DNA of 64,000 nucleotides. Origin: CBDFLD01 sp965249005. Its GTDB lineage: Bacteria; Acidobacteriota; UBA6911. The DNA is taken from positions 1,054,001-1,118,000 of the forward strand of contig CBDFLD010000022.1 in NCBI GenBank assembly GCA_965249005.1, read 5' to 3'. Positions 37,479 to 45,100 of this stretch are shown here, one piece after another. The position numbers were made by a program, and so were the translations under genes. The notes below the pieces were generated by a model. That model made no database searches. It saw only the letters and a program-made list of their open reading frames with translations, and was not told the DNA's origin. Every line of letters starts with the position of its first letter. The first letter of the stretch is position 1.

Positions 37479-38177
37479 CTACTCTTGTTGGATTGCTCCT
37501 GTGCTTGGCCCGCTGACTCCGGACCGGCTGATGGCCACGACCTTGCCCAGGATGCGCAGTCCATCGTCCGGGCCGATCGGCAGGGGCCGGTGCGCCGGGT
37601 TCTCGGGCCGGAGCGCCGGGTTCTCGGGCCGGAGCTCGATTCGTTCTTCACGGATGAAGAGCCGCTTGACCGTGGCCTCTTGGTCCAGCAGCGCGACCAC
37701 GATGTCGCCGCTTTCCGCCACGGGCTGTTCCCGAACCACAACGAGGTCCCCGTCGTGGATGCCGGCGCCGATCATGCTCTCGCCTTCAACCTCGAGCGCG
37801 AAGCAGCGGCCGGAGCGGACCGCCCGGCTGTCAACGAGAACCTCGCCGATGACGTTCTCCTCAGCCAGGACCGGCTGGCCCGCGGCGACCCTGCCGACGA
37901 TGGGAACCGCCAACAACTCGAGCACTTCGTCCGTGGGTTCCCGAAGAACGGTGAGCCCGCGCGCCTTCCTCGACTCCCGCTTGACGTAGCCTTTGCGCAC
38001 CAGCTGGCTGACTTGGTCGCGCACGCTCGGGGTCGATATCTCGAGGATGTCCGCGAGTTCCTGGATGGTCGGGGGAAACCCCTGCTGGCGGCTGAAACGG
38101 CGCAGCTCGCCCAATGTGCGCCGCTGCGGGCCGGTGATTTCCTCAACGCGTGGTCTGCCTCTCGACTGACTGCTCAT
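37479..38177 (-). CDS. LexA-like S24 self-cleaving repressor
   Basis: A 232-residue protein. The N-terminal winged helix (PTIQELADILEISTPSVRDQ, residues 36-55) is LexA-like. The cleavage site is A99-G100 in GRVAAGQP, with Ser134 (EGESMIGAG) and Lys171 (ATVKRLF) as the catalytic pair. All elements for RecA-stimulated autocleavage are present. A 21-bp tandem duplication (37592-37633) repeats RPENPAL/H near the C-terminus, between the catalytic Lys and the last strands. It heads an operon of three unknown genes and probably also represses itself through the inverted repeat at 38308-38333. Either a second LexA or an element-specific regulator. Confidence 0.88.
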   Translation of the reverse strand: MSSQSRGRPRVEEITGPQRRTLGELRRFSRQQGFPPTIQELADILEISTPSVRDQVSQLVRKGYVKRESRKARGLTVLREPTDEVLELLAVPIVGRVAAGQPVLAEENVIGEVLVDSRAVRSGRCFALEVEGESMIGAGIHDGDLVVVREQPVAESGDIVVALLDQEATVKRLFIREERIELRPENPALRPENPAHRPLPIGPDDGLRILGKVVAISRSGVSGPSTGAIQQE

Positions 38178-38307
38178 GGCAAATCCTCTCTCAGGGGAGA
38201 TTACAGTGGCTATGCCCAGGGACCGGAGACCAGGACTGTCGAGCAGTCCGGCCTATCGGACAACGCGGCGCACCTGGGTCAACGGGTCGAAGAGAACAGT
38301 ATATAAA

Positions 38308-38333
38308 CCTCTTATATTGACAAGAATAAGAGG
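38308..38333 (-). promoter_or_regulatory. Candidate LexA-type operator/promoter of the four-gene operon
   Basis: A perfect 8-bp inverted repeat CCTCTTAT, 10 bases, ATAAGAGG in a 160-bp gap before the repressor gene. Just downstream on the minus strand TATACT (38298-38303) could be the -10, 17 bases from TTCTTG inside the repeat. The spacing of two arms 10 bases apart is typical for LexA dimers, but the sequence is not the Escherichia or Bacillus box. Confidence 0.55.
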
Positions 38334-38469
38334 ATGCTGGTGGCAGCTCACCGGACGGAGGCAGCCTGATGGTAGGAGTGTGTGGACAGCGCAAAAGCCT
38401 GCGGAGGTGAGACCGAACAAGAGCGCAAGGGCAAGGGCCGATAATCTGGCCCGACCCGAGGGTTGCTTG

Positions 38470-38902
38470 CTACTTCAGCCGCCGTGCGGCCAGCCGAGCC
38501 CACATTGTGCGCTGACGGTTCCAGTGTGGGACCGTGGCGATGGGGCGAAGGTCCTTCTCGCGGATGGGATCGCGGCCCTGGAGGGTGCGCGGCAGGAACA
38601 GCAGCGCCTCCTGAATGTCGGGCGCCAAGTGGAGCAGGCACATGATCTGCGAAATTCGAGCCTGCGTCACATAGCCGAGTCGTGCCAGGTCCGCATAGTC
38701 ACTAACCTCGCCACGCCGGACCAAATCGTCGAAGCGGATGGCCAAGGCCATAATCCTCGAGACACGGGGCACGTTCCCCGGTTCGACCGCTCGGTCCTTG
38801 CCTCCATGATTGCGATTCCGGCCGTTGGCGGTGCGGAAGGTAAAGGAGACCTCAACCGAACTCGGCCCCGGGTTCGGTTGAGCTGGATGGGGTTGTTCTC
38901 AT
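38470..38902 (-). pseudogene. HTH protein of the recombinase module, frameshifted
   Basis: The ATG at 38902 overlaps the recombinase stop (ATGA). After 16 codons that frame ends; one base over, the frame continues VEVSFTFRTANGRNRN, ALAIRFDDLVRRGEVSDYAD, YVTQARISQIMCLLHLAPD to the stop at 38470. The helix-turn-helix protein (about 143 residues) is a usual partner downstream of such serine recombinases. A single extra base near 38857 breaks it. If translation began at an internal site the C-terminal 100 residues could still be made. Confidence 0.6.
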
Positions 38903-40513
38903 GTTGTCGCCTCCTTTCCGGCGATGGCCCCTTCGCTGCAGAGCGCCTTGATGCCCACCGAGCGAAAGGCCACTGTGACCCTGCCGTCCCGCCCGTCGTA
39001 CCCGATCCGCTCAATGAGCAGCCGGATGATGCGCGCCTGCTCGCGAGGCGACAGCGACTCCCACACCGGATCGAAGTGCGCCAGGGCCTGGGTCAACTCG
39101 CTTTCGCCCACGGTTTCCCGCTCCAGCGCAATGACCTCTTCGCGGATGGCAGTGATCCGCTGCTCGGAGGCTCGGATTCGATCCTGCAGGTCGGCCAGCT
39201 GATCGGTCGTGGATCGGCCGTTGGAGCTTTCCGAACCGGCCCCGTGAACCAGCTTCTCGACGCTGGAGTACAGCTGCTTAAGCTCGCTTTCCTGTCGGCG
39301 CCGTTCGACCTCCAGTTCCGTCATTCGCCGGTCGCTCTGCTCACGCACCCCCTTGATCGTCGCCTGGACGATCTCCTCGTTGCGCCCGACCCCGCGAATG
39401 TGTTCCACCACGGCGGTTTCAATCTCGTGAGCGTTGAGCGCCTTGCTCGGGCACGACGACCAGCCCCGCTGCTGGGCGTTGCGGCAGACGTAGTAGCGGT
39501 AGCGCTTTTTTTGCTTGCAAGTGTAGGCGTGCGCCATGGCGGATTCGCAGGGCGTACAATACAACAGGCCCTTGAGCAGCGCCCCGTGCTTGTTGCGCAC
39601 CTTCCGTCCTCCCGAGAGGCCGTTTCTGCGCAGCACCTCCTGGACCTGTTGCCACACATCGGCATCGACGATGGCGTCGTGTTCGCCCTCGTAGAGGGTT
39701 CCTTCGTACCGCACCTTGCCGGTGTAGAGCACGTAGGTGAGAAGCCGATACAACGCGTTCTTGGTGAAGGGCTTGCCGCCGCGCTCATGGCCCTTCTTGG
39801 TGATCCACTGTTTGGTGACCCAGCCGCGGCGGTTGAGTTCCTGGACGACCGGGATCGCGGCCTGGTGTTCGAGATAACAGATTGTAGATCGCCCGCACCT
39901 GAGCCGCCTCCTCCGGGTTGACGATCAACCGGCCCCCTTCCGGTGCCACGTCGTAGCCCAGGGTCGGCTGGCCCCCCATCCACTTGCCCTTGCGACGGGC
40001 CGCCGACATCTTGTCCTTGACGCGTTCGGAGATGATCTCCCGCTCGAACTGGGCAAAGGAGAGCAGGATGTTCATGGTGAGCCGCCCCATGGAGCTGGTC
40101 GTGTTGAACTGCTGGGTGACCGAGACAAAGCTCACCTTGTGGCGGTCGAAGAGCTCCATGATGCGGGCGAAGTCCAGCAGCGACCGGCTGAGACGATCCA
40201 CCTTGTAGACCACCACGCAGTCGATCCGGGAGGCCTCGATGTCGGCACACAGGCGCTCAAGAGCAGGCCGCTGCATGTTGCCGCCGGTGAAGCCGCCATC
40301 GTCGTAGTAGTCGGGCAGGCAGCTCCAGCCCTCGTGCCGCTGACTGGCGATGTAGGCTTCTGCCGATTCCCGCTGCGCGTCGAGGCTGTTGAACTCCTGG
40401 TCGAGTCCTTCCTCCGTTGACTTGCGGGTGTAGATGGCGCAGCGGACGGCGTCGTTTTGAGTTGGGGCAGAAGCCGGGGTCATCGACGGAGCGGAGTGGA
40501 GATTTCCGTTCAT
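38899..40513 (-). pseudogene. Large serine recombinase, one frameshift
   Basis: From ATG 40513 the resolvase domain has YTRKSTEEG (catalytic Ser32), SLDAQRESAEAYI, YKVDRLSRSLLDF and FAQFEREIISERVKDK. After AAQVRAIYNL an extra T near 39885 shifts the frame; the other frame continues RGWVTKQWITKKGHERGGKP, then YRLLTYVLYTGKVRYEG (recombinase domain), a zinc-ribbon region (CTPCESA... and C-rich YVCRNAQQRGW) and a coiled coil, ending at 38899. The reconstructed protein is about 537 residues, normal for phage/element integrases. It should catalyse integration and excision of the element. Start overlaps the DUF2924 stop (ATGA). Confidence 0.85.
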
Positions 40514-41046
40514 TCGCTCACCCCCTGATGGTGACGCCCGCTCGCGGGTGCGTCACCACCGGTGAGGCCGAAGAACAGGAACCCGTTCCATTTGCTGCCC
40601 GTGATTTCCTTGGCGATGGCCGACAGGGACGGATAGCGCCGGTCCTCGAACTCGAAGCCCTCATCGAGCACCTTGACCACCACGTCGCGCCCCCGAAACT
40701 CCCGCACCAGCAGTGTGCCGGGCACGGGTAGTCGCGGATCTCGCGAGGGCGGGATGCGGCTCTTCGCCGTTCGAGCCCTCACCTCCGCTGAGCCGGGCCG
40801 GATCTGATCACGCGGGGCGCGCATTCTGAGATCGGTGTCGTTGGCCAGTTCCTCGGCACGCCGGCGGGCCCGCTCGGAGAGGCCGCCCTCGGCCAGGGCC
40901 TGCAGGCGCCAGGCGATGCGCTTTTGCAGGGCCGCCTTGTGGTGGCAGCGGCTCTCCTCGCCGAAGACCTCCAGGTACTTGTCCCGGAGCTGGCCCACGG
41001 TCAGTCGGGACAGCTCCTGGATCTGTTGATAGGTGCTTGCTTTCAT
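40510..41046 (-). CDS. DUF2924 domain protein of the recombinase module
   Basis: A 178-residue basic protein. The N-terminal LSRLTVGQLRDKYLEVFGEE, then HHKAALQKRIAWRLQALAEG, and the C-terminal GTLLVREFRGRDVVVKVLDE, YPSLSAIAKEITGSKWNGFL are the DUF2924 signature. The family lies directly upstream of large serine recombinases in many mobile elements; the overlap with the recombinase start (ATGA) fits. Molecular role unknown, perhaps a directionality or DNA-binding factor. Confidence 0.88.
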   Translation of the reverse strand: MKASTYQQIQELSRLTVGQLRDKYLEVFGEESRCHHKAALQKRIAWRLQALAEGGLSERARRRAEELANDTDLRMRAPRDQIRPGSAEVRARTAKSRIPPSRDPRLPVPGTLLVREFRGRDVVVKVLDEGFEFEDRRYPSLSAIAKEITGSKWNGFLFFGLTGGDAPASGRHHQGVSE

Positions 41047-41122
41047 CCAATTTCCTCCTGTTCATGGACTCACCCTCTGGCGGGCGGTCCATCCGCCTCG
41101 CCGTCTCGGGGCGTTAACTCGT

Positions 41123-41326
41123 TCATTCATGAACGCTTCGGTGGCCCGAACGATCAAGTCTATTCTCCGTAAGCGGCTGAAAATGCTTATCTTTCCCGGC
41201 CTCGTTCCCGGATGTGGGCGAAATTCCTCGGCTCTTCCGGAGGCGCAGGCAGCCTTGGGCCAGGATCGAGGCGATCTCCGCGATCACCTCATCGCGGGTG
41301 GGTGGGATGTTTGCGTTGGTCGGCAT
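41123..41326 (-). CDS. Small protein leading the recombinase operon
   Basis: 67 residues, with RDEVIAEIASILAQGCLRLR as the conserved-looking core; small proteins of this type often precede DUF2924-recombinase pairs. A strong AAGGAGG ribosome site lies 5 bases before the ATG at 41326. Separated from the DUF2924 gene by 76 bases. The C-terminal third is low in hydrophobics. Confidence 0.55.
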   Translation of the reverse strand: MPTNANIPPTRDEVIAEIASILAQGCLRLRKSRGISPTSGNEAGKDKHFQPLTENRLDRSGHRSVHE

Positions 41327-41431
41327 CCGGTCCTCCTTGGCGGGAGGCCGCGGAAGAGGAGGTGCTGTGGATGCCGCGTGGGACGGAAACGGTCGTCAGG
41401 AGCCGTTGGAGTCCGCTCGACACCGCACGAT

Positions 41432-41492
41432 GGCGATATCGCCGGCACCCACAACGGGCTCCGTCCTTCACGGCCGCTGCCGCTGTCTGGTG
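41432..41492 (-). other. Conserved structured leader, copy 2
   Basis: On the minus strand: CACCAGACAGC, a CCG-loop-CGG hairpin, CGTTGTGGGTG, then GGCGATATCGCC, in the same order and spacing as at 33335-33393. It lies in the leader of the recombinase operon, about 35 bases downstream of promoter motif copy C and about 100 bases before the ATG at 41326. Confidence 0.45.
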
Positions 41493-41526
41493 ATCCGCCG
41501 GACCCTCTTGGCCCGGCTTCTATATA

Positions 41527-41554
41527 GATACTTACCGGAGCGAGTGAAAAAGTG
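41527..41554 (-). promoter_or_regulatory. Element promoter motif, copy C
   Basis: CACTTT, 16 bases, AGTATC on the minus strand with the spacer core TCGCTCCGGTA, identical to copy A in that core. It faces the recombinase operon, about 200 bases before its first gene, leaving a long leader that holds the structured segment at 41432-41492. Confidence 0.6.
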
Positions 41555-41626
41555 TCACTTTTTGGTGGTCCGCGTGCAACCGGGCCGTTAAATAAAGCGG
41601 GATGTTAAATGGAGAATGGGAGAATC

Positions 41627-41698
41627 CGTAAACGATATCTTGGGGAGGGCGTGCGCAACCCCCATGGTTGCACGCGCTACCCCGTGCGTCAGTTTACG
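41627..41698. repeat. Nested inverted repeats outside the recombinase operon
   Basis: Outer arms CGTAAAC (41627-41633) and GTTTACG (41692-41698). Inner hairpin GCGTGCGCAACC (41649-41660) with GGTTGCACGC (41666-41675), which has one bulge. GAGAATC occurs just outside each outer arm. The position at the element's right edge, next to the recombinase module, makes it a candidate attachment or transfer site, or a structured RNA. Confidence 0.45.
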
Positions 41699-41760
41699 AA
41701 CCGGAGAATCGGAAAGAATGTGGAGGTCGGCGCAAGTGATTGGAAAAGCGCCAGATACGA

Positions 41761-41794
41761 CAAGACCCCGGCGGGGCCGTCCGTCGGGGTCTTG
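41761..41794. terminator. Terminator-like hairpin
   Basis: A perfect 10-bp stem CAAGACCCCG / CGGGGTCTTG with a 14-base loop. Only a short T pair follows on the plus strand. It lies between the recombinase leader and the adhesin gene and may mark the element boundary. Confidence 0.5.
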
Positions 41795-42146
41795 CGTTAA
41801 CTAACAGACCGCAAAAGTTCGCGGTTATGATTTTGGCTCCCCTTGAGCAACCCTCTTCATAACCACTCACCGGTCGCCTCAGGAGAATAAACCATTAGAT
41901 TTGAAGGAGTTACTGAATTCGGGTTGTGCCGAAAAAGCGGAAGCGCAGTTGACGCGGATTTCCTCTTTCCCGATCCAGCAAATTCGAGGCGGAAGCGTTG
42001 TCAAGCACATTTCCGTCCTTCCGGTCAAGCATGCCCCCTCTCCAACGTCGGAGCCAGGATATCTGGGTCGTCGTTCACCCTGGTGCTGACGGCGGGCCGC
42101 TCGTAGGGACAGGCAGGGGGTTGACCCACTGCTCGGGGTCAGTTCC
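41795..42146. other. Gap downstream of the adhesin gene
   Basis: No convincing gene, repeat or promoter is seen; short open frames here lack ribosome sites and family resemblance. Confidence 0.5.
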
Positions 42147-45100
42147 TCAGAAGGGGATCGACATTCGCACCAGCACCGCTAGATCAGCCGGACCCGTTCT
42201 GTTCTCCCGCCTCAAGGCTTCCAATTCCAGCATCAATGGCAGCGCCAGCTGCGAGCGTGGAGGCAGGCTCCAAGCGGTTCCCCAGACCAGCTCCCGGCCC
42301 TGTCCGGCCCATCGCAGCCGGCTATAGGGCGTCAGCAGACCCGGTAAGCCCAGCGCCTTCAGGCCGCCGTAGGCCACCTCGCTTTCCGTCCGGCCCTGGG
42401 AACCCATTCCCATTGCTCCCATCCCCGGCGGGCGCGTGACCATATTAGAGTTGTTCCATAGCGTCGTTCGGCCGCCTCCATCCTGGCCCCGCGCGGAGGT
42501 CACCGCCACCCGGAGCCCGCGCTGCTTCTCGCCCGGGTCCCAGCTCGCCTGTACCCCCAATCCCCAGTCCCGGTAGTCGCTTGCGTGCACCACCAGCACC
42601 CGGCTATACATGGCCACGTCCAGTCCACTGTTCGCATCCAGATACCCCAGACGGAATCCTGTTTCCGCGCCGCTGCCCCGTTCCGCATCGCCCCCGTCGA
42701 AACGCCCGCCAGCCTCCGCCTTCAGGCTCAGGGATCGCCCCACTGACAGCTGCTTGGTGTGCACCCACTCCAGCATCAACCGCGCCCGGTGGGCCTCACC
42801 TCGCACCTTCGCGATGTCTTCGGAGGCTTCGGTCCTCAGTTGCGCCGAGAAGGCGTCCGCCCGCAGCCCCAACTCATTGCTGCCTCGCCGCGTCAGCACC
42901 GTCCTCAATCCCCCGGCGAACATCCGAAAGTCAGCCTCGAAGTCGTGACTCCTCCCCGGCTCGTTGACGTCCACTCGCCCTCGTCCCAAGCCTCCCATGC
43001 CCCACACGCTCACCCGTTCCGTCGGCTGCCAGTACAGATAGGGATGAAACGTGTTCATGCGACTCCTCAACACCCCATCGATCCCATCGTCGCTGTAATC
43101 CATGTTCCCCCAGCTGCGCATGAACGACAGCCCGGTCAGCACCTTGTCGTTGGCATAGAGGTCCAGCCCCACATGGGCGGCCTCGAGACCTCCTCGATAG
43201 CTCATCTCGTACCGCGCCAGGTTCCCGTTGAAGTGCTGCAGGTCCCCTTGCCCCCACAACGCCGGTACCCAGCTCCTGCTCGTCCCCTTCTGCTGTCCTG
43301 CCAAGGGCATCTCGAAGGACACTCCCGCAAGGTTGAGCTCTCGATTCCTCCTCCCCGAGTACTCACCCGATCCCGATCTCAGCGACGAGTTCCTGGTCCC
43401 CGCACCCTGGAATCGATTCTGACCGTAACCTGGCTGCCCTCCCAACCCGACAGTCGGGCCGGTCCCACTCGGCCCCCTGCCGGAGCCGGTCGAGACGCCC
43501 GCATCGCCCTGGCCGTAGCCGAACAGGCCCGCCAATCCACCCAGCGAGACGTTCTGCAGCCACGCTCCCTGCACGCCACTTTCCCGGTCTCCCGACTCCC
43601 CACTCGATCCCATCACTGCTCGGGCCCCGGCCCCGCCCCCAGCGCTCGGCACTACCGGGCCTTCGGCTCTTCTCCTGCCGGCGCCCTCGAGGCTCTCGCT
43701 GCCTATCCGCTGCGATTCTCCCTCACCCAGACCCGTGGCGCTATTGTCGCTTCCCGGCTGCGCTGTCGACACCGCTCCTCCGGCTGCCCCCAGCCGACTC
43801 CACTGCCGATGCCGCTCGAAGCGACCCTCAATGGCCGTCTGCGCACTCTCCCCCATCGTGCGCGCCATCACCGCCAGCGCCACCTCCAGCGTTTGCGAGA
43901 ACTGCTCCGCCGTGCGCCGCTGGGTAAAGTTCACGGTGGTCTCCGGGATCTCTCCTGCACGGACCGCCTCTGGTAACTCGCCCAAGCTCAGCACGATCCC
44001 CTCCCCAGGATCATTCACTTCATCCGCCAGCACCGCGACGGAAATCGTCCCCTGACTCTCGCCTTCCTCAAACACCACCTTCGACGGCACTCCACTGTAG
44101 TCCTCGTCGGTGGCCCCTCCTTTAGGCGCCACCACCAGGGGCACTTCCACCCGCCGGTCCGCTGCCGGTGAGACGGTCACCTCGATGTCGGCCTGCTGGC
44201 CTTCCCTAATCTGGTACTCCGTCTGCCCAAAGCTCACCTTCAGCTCCACCAGTCCCTTGTCCTCCAGCGTCACCGTCGCCACCGCCAGTTCCCCGGCCAT
44301 TACTATCTCCGGCAACTCCCCAAATCCCAACTCCACCGTCTCGTCGTCCCCGTCCCCATCATGGTTGGCTGCGATCCTCAATATCTGTTCCGTTTCCTCG
44401 GCCTGGAAGGTGAGCGTCCCGGTGCCCTCCTGGGCATCCCACTCCTCCAAACCATCGAGGGTATAGTCGGCGACTTCCGTCGTCTCCGGCCGCGTCACCC
44501 GGATCGGGATCACCAGCTCCTCGTCCCAGCCCTGGCTCAGCTTCACCGTCACCGTCACCGTCTCCCCACCTTCCCTCGCCGTGTAGCTCTCCTCCTGGTA
44601 GCTCACTGCCAGCTTCGTCTCCACTTCGAAGGCCTCCGCCGCCCGGTTGCCGTTGCCGGCCCCGTCCTCGGCCACCTCCTCGGGGACCTCCACCCTCACT
44701 TCACCGATCCCTTCGGGCGTGATCGTCGCCGTGTACTCCTGCGGCGAGATTTCGATAAAGTTCGAAGCCGTTCCATTAGTGACTCGGATATCTTCAAGCT
44801 CAAAGCCCGTCACTGGTTCGGAGAAGGTGATCGTCACTTCGAACCCCGCCATTCCCACCGGCTCCGTCGGTCCTTCGATCGTTACCTCGGGCCGCTCCAG
44901 GTCCGCCTCGATGACGAAAGGCTCCGCCGCCCGGTTGCCGTTGCCGGCCTCGTCCTCGGCCACGTTCGATCCCACCTCCACCCGGACCTCACCGGTTGCT
45001 TCCGGCGTGATCGTCGCCGTGTACTCCTGCGGCGAGATTTCGATAAAGTTCGAAGCCGTTCCATTAGTGACTCGGATATCTTCAAGCTCAAAGCCCGTCA

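Noticed and set aside
38176..39921. Long plus-strand open frame opposite the recombinase and HTH genes
   Set aside because: Antisense of well-supported recombinase sequence; no family likeness or ribosome site, and GC-rich codon structure explains the lack of stops.
41901..42089. Short plus-strand open frames between the element and the adhesin
   Set aside because: Weak starts, no family likeness, mutually overlapping; treated as non-coding.
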